From the NCBI RefSeq assembly GCF_003605405.2, contig NZ_QYTW02000001.1:442367-506366 (forward strand): a stretch of DNA of 64,000 nt. The letters are read 5' to 3'. Made by a program: the position numbers and the translations under genes. The notes beneath the pieces were generated by a model that was not told where the DNA came from, did not search any database, and saw only the letters and a program-made list of their open reading frames with translations. Position 1 is the stretch's first letter; each line of letters opens with the position of its first letter. This DNA is from Siminovitchia terrae. Lineage in GTDB: Bacteria; Bacillota; Bacilli; Bacillales; Bacillaceae_C. Shown here piece by piece: positions 1 through 7,255 of the stretch.

Positions 1-94
1 CTGCTCTTGATCCGGTAGTAGGATCCGGTGCCTGACCTCCATGTAATGCCAATGTTTCAAGATCATACGTTGTGTTTTTAATTTCTGTTGTCAT
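1..94 (-). CDS. metY: O-acetylhomoserine sulfhydrylase, 5' end only
   Basis: The gene runs off the left edge and only the first 31 codons are present. They read MTTEIKNTTYDLETLALHGG followed by QAPDPTTGSRA, the characteristic N-terminus of PLP-dependent O-acetylhomoserine aminocarboxypropyltransferase, which makes homocysteine from O-acetylhomoserine and sulfide. The ATG at 94 follows a GGGGGG-type ribosome binding site at about 102-107. Two SAM-I riboswitches precede it, which fits a methionine biosynthesis gene. The catalytic lysine lies outside the window, so the assignment rests on the N-terminal motif and the riboswitch context. Confidence 0.85.
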   Translation of the reverse strand, partial: MTTEIKNTTYDLETLALHGGQAPDPTTGSRA

Positions 95-119
95 TTTAAA
101 TCCCCCCGGTTTAGTCAAT

Positions 120-290
120 AAAAAAGCCCTCTTCATAAGAAGAGAGCCGTTTATAATCGTTTCGTTTTTCTCTTCTTATCTTCCAGGAGTTGCCTCCTGC
201 TGGAATTGGCACCTTATTAAGTTGATCATTTCAACTTAATGGTTGCCGGGCATCATCGGGCCAGTCCCTCCGCCTCTCTTGATAAGAATC
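120..290 (-). promoter_or_regulatory. SAM-I (S-box) riboswitch, metY-proximal copy, with terminator
   Basis: Read on the minus strand, the aptamer starts with CTTATCAAGAGAGGCGGAGG (from 286) and continues with CTGGCCCGATGATGCCCGGC and AACC, the conserved S-box core. It closes with GATAAG at 175-180. The expression platform is an intrinsic terminator: a 9-bp stem (139-147 pairing with 126-134) followed by a U run at 120-125. By family knowledge, SAM binding favours the terminator and switches metY off when methionine is plentiful. Confidence 0.93.
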
Positions 291-311
291 ACCTTATTTA
301 ATTGTTTCAAA

Positions 312-465
312 TAAAAAACCTCTCATGAAAGATGAGAGGGTGTGTCTTTATCTTCCTCTTATCTTTCCGAGCAACATGCTCAGCTGGATTTAGCACCTTT
401 TAAGTATCAACTTCAGGTTGCCGGGTGTCATCAGGCCAGATCCTTCCACCACTCTTGATAAGAAA
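312..465 (-). promoter_or_regulatory. SAM-I (S-box) riboswitch, promoter-proximal copy, with terminator
   Basis: This is a second full S-box aptamer. On the minus strand it starts CTTATCAAGAGTGGTGGAAG (from 463), has GATGACACCCGGCAACC and closes with GATAAG at about 358-363. It has its own terminator: an 8-bp stem CCTCTCAT/ATGAGAGG (319-326 with 332-339) followed by a T run at 313-318. The sequence differs clearly from the downstream copy, so it is not a fresh duplication. The two in series would give two-step attenuation. Confidence 0.92.
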
Positions 466-498
466 GTATTTAATTAGTTTGCATTATTGCTAAGTAGA

Positions 499-527
499 AG
501 TCTAGCACGGTACTTTTTCGTTGTCAA
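499..527 (-). promoter_or_regulatory. SigA-type promoter for the tandem S-box/metY transcript
   Basis: On the minus strand, TTGACA (522-527) and TAGACT (499-504) are separated by exactly 17 bases. Transcription would begin near 492, about 30 bases before the first S-box aptamer. Confidence 0.7.
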
Positions 528-626
528 TTGTTTTTTCAAATGTTTTCCGATTCGTTAAGTTTGTTTAAAGAGTTGCTCCTGTATTTTTATTGCCATACAA
601 TGGGCTCCAACCAACATCTGCGAAAG

Positions 627-773
627 TCAATTTTGTGCAGGAGAATCGTTTTTTTTCGGGTCGTCAGCGCCTCTCTTCACAATTTCATTTAATTCTCCTT
701 TATCGCCTTTCGCATTTACGATTTCCAATATTTGGTTTAACCCCTCGCTGGTCTGGTCGTGATTATTTTTCAA
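627..773 (-). CDS. Small hypothetical protein, 48 aa, TTG start
   Basis: This short reading frame starts at a TTG at 773. An AGGAGG site (781-786) lies 7 bases upstream, an ideal spacing. The product is hydrophilic and charged; it begins MKNNHDQTSEGLNQILEIVN, contains NEIVKRGADDP and ends KKNDSPAQN. It has no membrane segment or cysteine. I do not recognise the family; small acidic/basic proteins of this size are common in Bacillaceae. The strong ribosome binding site and coding-like composition support it. It is monocistronic, lying between the metY leader and repeat copy 1. Confidence 0.55.
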   Translation of the reverse strand: MKNNHDQTSEGLNQILEIVNAKGDKGELNEIVKRGADDPKKNDSPAQN

Positions 774-834
774 CGCTTTGCCTCCTCGTATTTTCATATG
801 CTTAGCATTCCGCGTTGAACTTTAAAAATTCCCT

Positions 835-1027
835 ATCAAATGCGCCTTGGCGTATTTACGCCCAGATTTTATCGAGCTCCGCTCGATAAATTTCCTTTAA
901 AAATCTGTGGCATCCGCCGGAGGCTTTAACTTTATTCAGCCGGGGTTTGAACCCCACTGAATGGAATACCAATAGGCACTCATCTCACACTTACAGAAGA
1001 GGGAGACTTCTGCTGAATGAAGTTAAA
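835..1027 (+). repeat. Dispersed structured repeat, copy 1 of 7
   Basis: This is a 193-bp copy of the family that begins ATCAAATGCGCCTTGGCG and ends GCTGAATGAAGTTAAA. Internal hairpins include TTTATCGAGC/GCTCGATAAA and GGGGTTtgaaCCCC enclosed by ATTCAGC..CTGAAT. TTTAACTTTATTCAGC in the middle pairs with GCTGAATGAAGTTAAA at the end. It lies 3' of the gene at 1023-1538 and overlaps its last codons. Confidence 0.85.
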
Positions 1028-1538
1028 TTTCATTCAATAGCTCCAGACTTTTTAAAACATGGTCCAAGAAAGGAACAACCTCTCTCATGTTATCCTCGCT
1101 AATTTTCGTATTGAATTTCACCTTTATCCGATTTAAATAACTAGAAGCTTCTTCCCCATATTTGAAGCTCAGTGTTTGCGTCAGCTCAATATCGTTTTCC
1201 CAGACGGCGTACAGTGCCTCTCTAATTTGTTCGCATTGTACAGAGACATCGTGAACACGCTTGAAAAATTGCAGTTCAAGGGAACAGCCTGGGATTGCAT
1301 CCGGAATTTCAAGAATTTCTCCAGCCAAATCTTCCAAGGAAGCGGCCAACACAACTTCCGCCATCACTTCTGGCAGTCCAATTAATGTGAATTTCATCGA
1401 TAATTCCCTCGAGAGAACGGCGTGATTCGTACGATCTGCCCTGTCAACGATCGCAATCAAGCCATCGATATTATCCAGGTCATATATGCGGTTTTCAAAT
1501 GCGACTTTTAAATTTTCAAAATGTGTTGGATCATACAT
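1023..1538 (-). CDS. Conserved hypothetical protein, 171 aa
   Basis: This soluble, acidic, mainly helical protein has no recognisable catalytic motif, signal peptide or membrane segment. Its start overlaps the end of the upstream MFS transporter gene by 8 bases, so the two are probably translationally coupled and may work together. I do not recognise the family. Its stop codon lies in the last bases of repeat copy 1 (TTTAACTTC side), so the repeat may have set the C-terminus. The function is unknown. Confidence 0.7.
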   Translation of the reverse strand: MYDPTHFENLKVAFENRIYDLDNIDGLIAIVDRADRTNHAVLSRELSMKFTLIGLPEVMAEVVLAASLEDLAGEILEIPDAIPGCSLELQFFKRVHDVSVQCEQIREALYAVWENDIELTQTLSFKYGEEASSYLNRIKVKFNTKISEDNMREVVPFLDHVLKSLELLNEI

Positions 1539-2760
1539 ATAAAGTATTCCTTCCAGATAGTTTCTTCACTTTAAGCGCCAAGAAAATTGAAACAGCCAGC
1601 AGGCCAATGGTAAAACCCACTACCCCGCTCCAACCATAGCGGGACCAAAATATACCGCCCACAGATCCTCCAACACTAGAGCCCATATAATAGGCAAATA
1701 AATAGAGTGAAGATGCCTGGGCTATATCATGCGTAGCATGGCGGCTGACCAATCCGCTTGCAACGGAATGGGCGCCGAAAAAACCGAACGTCAACACGAT
1801 AATGCCGATGATTTTATAAAATAAAGGCACTGGAAGCGTCAATAAAACCCCCAATAACATGAGCAGCACACCCAAGGTGATTAACAACGGCCGACCAAAT
1901 TTGTCTCCCAACATCCCGAACCAGGTAGAACTGAAAGTTCCAACCAAATAAACGATAAACATCCACCCAATGATTGTCATGCTCAAAAGATAAGGAGGCT
2001 CGGCAAGCTTAAAGCCAAGATAGTTATAAATAGTGACAAAAGCGCCCATTAAGAAAAAAGCGATTAAAAATAACAATACCAAGACTGGATTTCTCATATG
2101 GGAAATGAGTGTCCCAACAAGTTTTTTCAAATGTAAGTCCTGCGGATGAAAATGCTTAGAAGACGGAAGTGCCCATATAAAATAAATAGCGGCAAGCAAA
2201 CTAACGACTCCCAAAAAGATCATTCCTGTTTGCCATGAAAATAAATCTGTAATGGTCCCCATAATGACCCTGCCAGAAAGTCCTCCAACCGTATTCCCGC
2301 TTATATACAGGCCCATCGCTGCACCGACACTATTCCCCTCTATTTCCTCACCCAAATAGGCCATTGCGATCGAAGGGATACCAGCAAAAGCAAATCCTTG
2401 GATCACCCTGAGTATCAGATGAAGCTCGAAGGTTGGCATGAAAGCAATCACCACAGTTAAAACAGATGTAATGATAAGGCAGACAGACATGATGTTTTTA
2501 CGTCCCCAGGCTTCAGAAAGAGAGCCAAAAACAAGCAGACCAAATGCGAGAGAAAGCGTGGTCAAAGACAAGGACAAGCTTGCCATTGTCGGAGTGACAT
2601 GATACTCCTTTGTAAAAATAGGCATGATTGGCTGCGTTATATATAGATTAGCAAATGTGATGAACGCTGCGGCAAATAAGGCAAGATTCGCTTTTTTAAA
2701 AGCTGGCGTACCCCGCTGGATGTATTCTTTCTTTTGATTATCTCTGTTCATGATCATCAT
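1531..2760 (-). CDS. MFS transporter, 12-TM drug/sugar-efflux type
   Basis: The 409-residue integral membrane protein has about twelve hydrophobic segments in two halves. The loop between segments 2 and 3 reads FGSLSEAWGRKNIM, the MFS signature (G-x-x-x-D/E-x-x-G-R). YITQPIMPIFTKEY in TM1 resembles the YnfM/AraJ-like efflux group. The substrate cannot be read from sequence; small-molecule or drug export is most likely. ATG codons at positions 1, 2 and 4 are alternative starts; GGAACCGG lies just upstream. It forms a two-gene unit with the hypothetical gene at 1023-1538. Confidence 0.85.
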   Translation of the reverse strand: MMIMNRDNQKKEYIQRGTPAFKKANLALFAAAFITFANLYITQPIMPIFTKEYHVTPTMASLSLSLTTLSLAFGLLVFGSLSEAWGRKNIMSVCLIITSVLTVVIAFMPTFELHLILRVIQGFAFAGIPSIAMAYLGEEIEGNSVGAAMGLYISGNTVGGLSGRVIMGTITDLFSWQTGMIFLGVVSLLAAIYFIWALPSSKHFHPQDLHLKKLVGTLISHMRNPVLVLLFLIAFFLMGAFVTIYNYLGFKLAEPPYLLSMTIIGWMFIVYLVGTFSSTWFGMLGDKFGRPLLITLGVLLMLLGVLLTLPVPLFYKIIGIIVLTFGFFGAHSVASGLVSRHATHDIAQASSLYLFAYYMGSSVGGSVGGIFWSRYGWSGVVGFTIGLLAVSIFLALKVKKLSGRNTLYV

Positions 2761-2835
2761 CCGGTTCCTGTTGGTTTCATTTCAACATTTAGGTTTATTT
2801 CTATAATGGATGAATTATTTCCCTTTGTAAAACAT

Positions 2836-3474
2836 TTATTCTTTGACCCGAGAAACGGTCATTCCATCCCCGATTGGAAGGAGCAGCGATTCTAATTGGG
2901 GATGATTGGCCACCATTTTATTAAACTTCTTCATAAATTCAGTATAGCGTTTTGGTGTTGCATCAGGATCTGCTACACTTCCTCCTGCAAGCATATTATC
3001 GGCAACTATCAAAGCCCCCGGATCGGCCAGCTTGATGCAATATTCTAGGTAATTATCATAATTTGCTTTGTCAGCGTCGATAAAGAAAAAATCAAACCGC
3101 TTCTGATCTGAAACCAATGTTTCAAGATTTTCCAAAGCAGGGCCCGCCATATAGGAAACCTGATTGCCAAAACCGGCTTTTGTCAGATTGCTGCCGGCCA
3201 ACTCAGCGTATTCATCTTTCAATTCCAATGAAGTCAGCGTTCCTTCCTCGCCGAATCCTCTGGCCAGGCAAATCCCGCTGTAGCCTCCGAGAGCTCCGAT
3301 TTCAAGGATATTTTTCGCCCCAGCTATCGATACAAGCATTGTCAGAAGCTTACCGGAAGAGGGAGATACCGATATCGAGGGCATTCCGTTTTCCTTTATG
3401 GACGAAATGACCTCTTCCAGAATTGGATCTGGATCATAAAAAACCGTATCGATGTATTGATTAATTTGCTTCAT
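2836..3474 (-). CDS. SAM-dependent O-methyltransferase, class I (YrrM/COMT-like)
   Basis: The 212-residue protein has a Rossmann-type methyltransferase core. Motif I is ILEIGALGGYSGICLA (about residues 56-71). LTSLELKDEYAELA follows, then FFFIDADKANYDNYLEY (about 130-146), whose Asp residues bind metal in the caffeoyl-CoA O-methyltransferase family. The C-terminus reads LPIGDGMTVSRVK, typical of this group. The acceptor is not predictable. The gene overlaps the end of the upstream small gene by 14 bases and shares its transcript. Confidence 0.87.
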   Translation of the reverse strand: MKQINQYIDTVFYDPDPILEEVISSIKENGMPSISVSPSSGKLLTMLVSIAGAKNILEIGALGGYSGICLARGFGEEGTLTSLELKDEYAELAGSNLTKAGFGNQVSYMAGPALENLETLVSDQKRFDFFFIDADKANYDNYLEYCIKLADPGALIVADNMLAGGSVADPDATPKRYTEFMKKFNKMVANHPQLESLLLPIGDGMTVSRVKE

Positions 3475-3772
3475 TGGATTCCATTCCCTTCTCTTTATTC
3501 GTAGTGCTGTCCTTCATTTCATTTTCCTGGATTTCAAACAGCTGAACAAATTCGTTGATGAGCATATCAATCGCCTTTAGTTCACCGACCAAAACTTGGC
3601 GAATAGATTCAAATTCCGGCTCATCCAACTGCTGCTTAATGGTAGAACGCTTCAACTGCATCATTTGTAAAAAGGCGACTGCTCTTCCCCGCCGGAAGGT
3701 TTTAGCTCCGCGGGAGCCTTTTCCGCGATGCCCCCGATGATACCCTTCTCTTAAACCTTTTTCATTTTCCAT
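3461..3772 (-). CDS. Conserved hypothetical protein, 103 aa
   Basis: The start is ATG at 3772, preceded by AAGGAGGTTTT at about 3775-3785; an upstream in-frame ATG at 3805 lacks such a site. The basic N-terminus (EGYHRGHRGKGSRGAKTFRR) is followed by a helical part (QLKRSTIKQQLDEPEFESIR) and an acidic tail. It looks like a small nucleic-acid-associated or regulatory protein but has no clear helix-turn-helix. It forms an operon with the O-methyltransferase gene and has a palindromic GTATAC-rich region directly upstream. Confidence 0.7.
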   Translation of the reverse strand: MENEKGLREGYHRGHRGKGSRGAKTFRRGRAVAFLQMMQLKRSTIKQQLDEPEFESIRQVLVGELKAIDMLINEFVQLFEIQENEMKDSTTNKEKGMESNEAN

Positions 3773-3787
3773 ATTAAAACCTCCTTC

Positions 3788-3828
3788 GTATACGTTTGTA
3801 TACATCGGTTAAAGTGTATACAAATGTA
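3788..3828 (-). promoter_or_regulatory. Paired GTATAC-rich dyads, probable operator
   Basis: GTATACGTTTGTATAC and, about 8 bases on, GTATACAAATGTATAT are near-perfect inverted copies of each other, lying just upstream of the ribosome binding site of the gene at 3772. The arrangement is typical of a repressor operator. The regulator is unknown and may be the small basic protein itself. Confidence 0.5.
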
Positions 3829-3843
3829 TATGAATCGTCAAAT

Positions 3844-3871
3844 AAAAAACACATCACAATTGGTGATGTGC
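3844..3871 (-). terminator. Intrinsic terminator after threonine aldolase
   Basis: On the minus strand, an 8-bp stem CACATCAC/GTGATGTG with loop CAATT is followed by TTTTTT. It sits 13 bases downstream of the threonine aldolase stop codon. Confidence 0.85.
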
Positions 3872-3883
3872 TTTAACGATGCT

Positions 3884-4948
3884 TTACAAGCTAACCTTTG
3901 CCTCAGCAATAATTCTTTTTACGATTTCAACAACCTTGTCTATATCCTCATTAGCTATTTCCCTGTGCGTAACAAATCTGATTCTATATCGACCAACAGA
4001 ATTTGCCAAAACCCCGCGTTCTTTCAGTTTTTCAATAAAATGATCTGAATCCATTTCAAGCCCTTCAATGGAAAACATAATCATATTCGTTTCTACACCT
4101 TCTGCGTCAATATCAATTCCTTCTATATCGGCCAATCCTTCGGCAAGTTTTTTTGCATGGACATGGTCTTCCTCCAAGCGGGCAACCATTTCTTCCAATG
4201 CAACAATGCCGGCCGCTCCAGCAATTCCCGACTGGCGCATGCCGCCACCCAACATCTTTCTCCACTTTCTTGCTCTTTCAATAAAGCTTTTTGGGCCCGC
4301 CAAAATGGAGCCCATGGGGGCACTTAAGCCTTTGGATAAACAGAATTGAACGGTATTTACATATTTTGTTATTTCCTTGGGATCGACACCTAGACCAACT
4401 GCTGCGTTAAATAAACGGGCTCCGTCCAAATGGATTGGAATTTGATGCTGTCTTGAAATCTTGTAAACTTCCTCCATATAGCATAATGGAAGAATGCGTC
4501 CACCCGAATCTCCATGAGTATTTTCCAGACAGACTAAAGCAGTTTTTGGACAGTGAATATCATCCTCCCGAATAGCCGAAACAATATCAGAAAGCGGCAT
4601 CTGTCCATTTACCCCTTTGATTGTTCTGGGCTGAACGCCAGCGATTGTGGAGAGACCTGCCACCTCATACTCGACAATATGAGAGTTTTCCTCCAAAATC
4701 ACTTCATCCCCGCGTTGTGTATGGGCTAGCACTGCCACTTGATTGCCTTGGGTTCCGCTCGTTACAAACAACGCTGCCTCTTTCCCCACTCTCTCAGCGG
4801 CAAGCGCCTCCAAACGATTGATTGTTGGGTCTTCCCCGTATACATCATCTCCAACGGCTGCATCACGGATGGCATCTCTCATTTTCTCCGTCGGCGTTGT
4901 CACTGTATCACTTCTCAAATCTATTGGCATTTGCATGACTCCCTTCAT
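3884..4948 (-). CDS. ltaE: Low-specificity L-threonine aldolase
   Basis: The PLP-dependent fold-type I enzyme cleaves L-threonine or allo-threonine to glycine and acetaldehyde. The N-terminus [16 protein letters not shown] and [10 protein letters not shown] are family signatures. [14 protein letters not shown] (about 170-183) carries the Asp that contacts the PLP nitrogen, and [13 protein letters not shown] carries the probable Schiff-base lysine, K206. At 354 residues it matches the usual length. The ATG at 4948 has AGGAG about 6 bases upstream; a second ATG 12 bases in is too close to its own Shine-Dalgarno-like site. It is monocistronic with its own terminator. Confidence 0.92.
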   Translation of the reverse strand: MKGVMQMPIDLRSDTVTTPTEKMRDAIRDAAVGDDVYGEDPTINRLEALAAERVGKEAALFVTSGTQGNQVAVLAHTQRGDEVILEENSHIVEYEVAGLSTIAGVQPRTIKGVNGQMPLSDIVSAIREDDIHCPKTALVCLENTHGDSGGRILPLCYMEEVYKISRQHQIPIHLDGARLFNAAVGLGVDPKEITKYVNTVQFCLSKGLSAPMGSILAGPKSFIERARKWRKMLGGGMRQSGIAGAAGIVALEEMVARLEEDHVHAKKLAEGLADIEGIDIDAEGVETNMIMFSIEGLEMDSDHFIEKLKERGVLANSVGRYRIRFVTHREIANEDIDKVVEIVKRIIAEAKVSL

Positions 4949-5063
4949 ATAAGCTCCTAATTAAATAGTAACAAAAACTAAAGATGATCACATGCCGTTT
5001 TTTGAAGGTTTTTACATAACTGTCGGCGAAATGACTATATAGCCTTGAAAGGAGAGAAGTATA

Positions 5064-6044
5064 TTGGCAAAAAATGCATTGGATACCCTGAAAGAAAATA
5101 CTACGTTGCCCGTTATCATGGCCCCGATGTTTTTAGTATCCAGCCCGCAATTGGTGATTAATGGCTGCAAATCAGGAATCATCGGCTCTTTTCCATTATT
5201 GAATGCCCGTACAGCGAACACTCTTGATCAATGGATGGAGAAGATCAAGTGGGAATTACAAGGGGGGAAATTCGCTCCATGGGCGGTGAATTTCATCGTA
5301 CATTCTACAAACAATCGGTATAAGGAAGACTTGGCACTCATCGCGAAGCACCAGCCACCGATTGTCATTACTTCACTGGGAGATCCCAGTCCAGTCGTGC
5401 AGATTGTGCATGAATACGGAGGCCTAGTCTTTTCTGACGTTATTTCCATTTTTCATGCAAAAAAAGCAGCAGAAAAAGGTGTGGACGGACTTGTTCTTGT
5501 TTGCAGTGGAGCGGGTGGCCATGCAGGAACTATTAACCCTTTCGCCTTTATGGGAGCGGTGAAGGAATTTTGGAATGGAATCACCATTTTGTCAGGGGCG
5601 ATTTCCAACGGCAGAGATATCCTGGCAGCACAGGCCATGGGAGCTGACTTTGCGTACATGGGCACCAGATTTATTACAGCAGAGGAAAGCTTTGCTTCTG
5701 CAGACTATAAAGAGATGATCATCGACTCCACGTTAGATGACCTGATCTATACAGATGCCTTCAGTGGAGTAAAGGCTAACTATTTGAAGCCGAGCATTAG
5801 AAAAACTGGACTGGATCCTGACCAACTGGAAAGCAAGGAAAAAGCAGACTTCTCAAAAATGAACTCAACTGGTTCAAAGGCCTGGAAAGATATATGGTCC
5901 GCAGGACAAGGCGTCAGCACGATCCATAACGTGAAGCCAGTAATGGAAATTGTGAGGGAACTGAAGGACTCATACGAACAGTCGAAGAATGAATTATACC
6001 ATGGTAAAGTTCTTAGCTGGGAAACGAACGAAGTTAGTGAATGA
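5064..6044 (+). CDS. Nitronate monooxygenase (2-nitropropane dioxygenase-like)
   Basis: The 326-residue FMN-dependent TIM-barrel protein oxidises alkyl nitronates to carbonyl compounds and nitrite. Motifs seen are LPVIMAPMFLVSSPQLV (N-terminal FMN loop), LVLVCSGAGGHAG (the SGAGGHAG phosphate-binding segment with the catalytic-type His), ILSGAISNGRDILAAQAMGA and FAYMGTRFITAEES. The start is TTG at 5064, supported by GAAAGGAGAG ending 7-8 bases upstream. It is transcribed alone and ends at a strong terminator. The N-terminus is slightly shorter than in class I family members; detoxification is inferred. Confidence 0.9.
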   Translation: MAKNALDTLKENTTLPVIMAPMFLVSSPQLVINGCKSGIIGSFPLLNARTANTLDQWMEKIKWELQGGKFAPWAVNFIVHSTNNRYKEDLALIAKHQPPIVITSLGDPSPVVQIVHEYGGLVFSDVISIFHAKKAAEKGVDGLVLVCSGAGGHAGTINPFAFMGAVKEFWNGITILSGAISNGRDILAAQAMGADFAYMGTRFITAEESFASADYKEMIIDSTLDDLIYTDAFSGVKANYLKPSIRKTGLDPDQLESKEKADFSKMNSTGSKAWKDIWSAGQGVSTIHNVKPVMEIVRELKDSYEQSKNELYHGKVLSWETNEVSE

Positions 6045-6069
6045 TTGTTCATTCATGTTTTTGAACATG

Positions 6070-6111
6070 AGCCACTTGGAAAAGGCAAGTCCCCCCCAGG
6101 TGGCTTTTTAT
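6070..6111 (+). terminator. Intrinsic terminator after nitronate monooxygenase
   Basis: AGCCACTTGG pairs imperfectly with CCAGGTGGCT across a loop and is followed by TTTTTA. It lies 25 bases after the stop codon. Confidence 0.85.
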
Positions 6112-6549
6112 TTATTTATAATGGGGAAAAAGAACCGGGACCTCCTTTACGTAGCTCAACATTTTCTGTTAAATAGCAAAGTGTTCATTAGTGAATCTAC
6201 AATATAACGGTTTCTTTTAGTATTATTGGTTACCGTTTTTTAATGTTCATCCTTATTGCGGGCACTTATTCACTCGATTAGTTACCGGTTTTCGTGATTC
6301 TCCAGTATTAGGGGCATCTTTCGATGCTATTGATTCCACTTTTTGCGATTCATTCTCATAACAGGCACTTTACACTTGATTGGTTACCGTCTTACCCGCT
6401 TCCCCGATAAAACAGGTACCTTTCAATCTATTTTTTCAGCTCTGCAAATTGTTCAATTGAAAACCGTCCTTTTAAGCTTCACCTCTATAGTCATTAGCGA
6501 GATTTCTGCGAATTTATTTAATCAAGATTCGCTCCCCTCACATGTTCAG

Positions 6550-6596
6550 TTGCATTTCCTTTTTTCACATGCTATTATGCAAGTAATCACTTGCAT
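6550..6596 (+). promoter_or_regulatory. tetR promoter with perfect palindromic operator
   Basis: TTGCAT (6550-6555) and TATTAT (6573-6578) are spaced by 17 bases. A perfect inverted repeat, ATGCAAGT-AATC-ACTTGCAT (6577-6596), overlaps the -10 and the expected start point. This is the classic position for autorepression by the TetR protein encoded immediately downstream. Confidence 0.8.
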
Positions 6597-6615
6597 CGAA
6601 AAGGAGTTGAAACTG

Positions 6616-7197
6616 TTGTCGTCACTCTCGACATCAGAGCGCATTCTGGATGCGGCTATACAGTTGGTCAGCGAAAAAGGGTATGCCGCAGCGACGACTC
6701 GTTCTATCGCTGAGCTGGCTGGGGTTAATGAGGTAACTGTTTTCCGCCATTTCGGAAATAAAAGAGGGATATTAAAAGCAATCATTGATAGATTTTCATA
6801 TGGTCCCGTTTTCCAGAAAACGATTCAATTTGATATCACTTATGATCTAGAGACTGATTTGCTCCATTTTTCCAAGAAGTACTTTCAAACCATGCTTCCT
6901 GTCAAAGACTTGGTTCTGATCGCTTTCAAGGAAGCCGGGACATTTCCTGAGATTGATGAGGAGATTGCAAATGTGCCCCGCTTTTTAAAAGAGCAACTGG
7001 CAGGGTATTTCCAGGAAATGAAAAAAAGAGGGAGATTACTAGATATAAATGAAGAAGCAGCCTCCCTGTCATTCATTGCCCTTAATTTAGGGCATTTCAT
7101 CTCTTACATCCGAATAGGATCAAAAGTTACTGAACTCGATATCCAGCAGCAGCTAAAAATTAGCGTATCCATTTTTTCTAGGGGTCTGACCCCCTAG
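6616..7197 (+). CDS. TetR/AcrR family transcriptional regulator
   Basis: The 193-residue protein has an N-terminal TetR helix-turn-helix: SERILDAAIQLVSEKGYAAA, TTRSIAELAGVNEVTVFRHF, then GNKRGILKAII. The C-terminal helical ligand domain is unassigned. The frame is open far upstream, but homology begins at LSTSER. The best start is the TTG at 6616, with AAGGAG (6601-6606) 9 bases before it and the promoter/operator just upstream. It lies 58 bases ahead of a membrane permease gene that has a second, weaker copy of the same operator. This suggests it represses both itself and the permease. Confidence 0.85.
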   Translation: MSSLSTSERILDAAIQLVSEKGYAAATTRSIAELAGVNEVTVFRHFGNKRGILKAIIDRFSYGPVFQKTIQFDITYDLETDLLHFSKKYFQTMLPVKDLVLIAFKEAGTFPEIDEEIANVPRFLKEQLAGYFQEMKKRGRLLDINEEAASLSFIALNLGHFISYIRIGSKVTELDIQQQLKISVSIFSRGLTP

Positions 7198-7203
7198 AAA
7201 AAA
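7172..7203 (+). repeat. Perfect 13-bp inverted repeat containing GGGGTCTGACCCC
   Basis: TTTTTTCTAGGGG pairs with CCCCTAGAAAAAA around TCTGAC, spanning the tetR stop codon. The core GGGGTCTGACCCC recurs identically at 10432-10444. It lacks a 3' U run in either direction, so a simple terminator role is doubtful. Confidence 0.6.
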
Positions 7204-7214
7204 ATTCACATTGA

Positions 7215-7234
7215 TTGCAAGCAAGTACTTACAT
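7215..7234 (+). promoter_or_regulatory. Second, degenerate TetR operator before the permease gene
   Basis: TTGCAAGCAAGTACTTACAT matches the operator at 6577-6596 at 15 of 20 positions and keeps both half-sites (TGCAAG and CTT-CA). It ends about 6 bases before the AAAGGAGG of the permease gene. Binding here would block the permease transcript. Confidence 0.45.
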
Positions 7235-7255
7235 TCAAAAAAGGAGGAACTTCTT

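Noticed and set aside
590-805. 71-codon plus-strand frame
   Set aside because: It has no ribosome binding site, its composition is not coding-like, and it is opposite a better supported minus-strand small gene.
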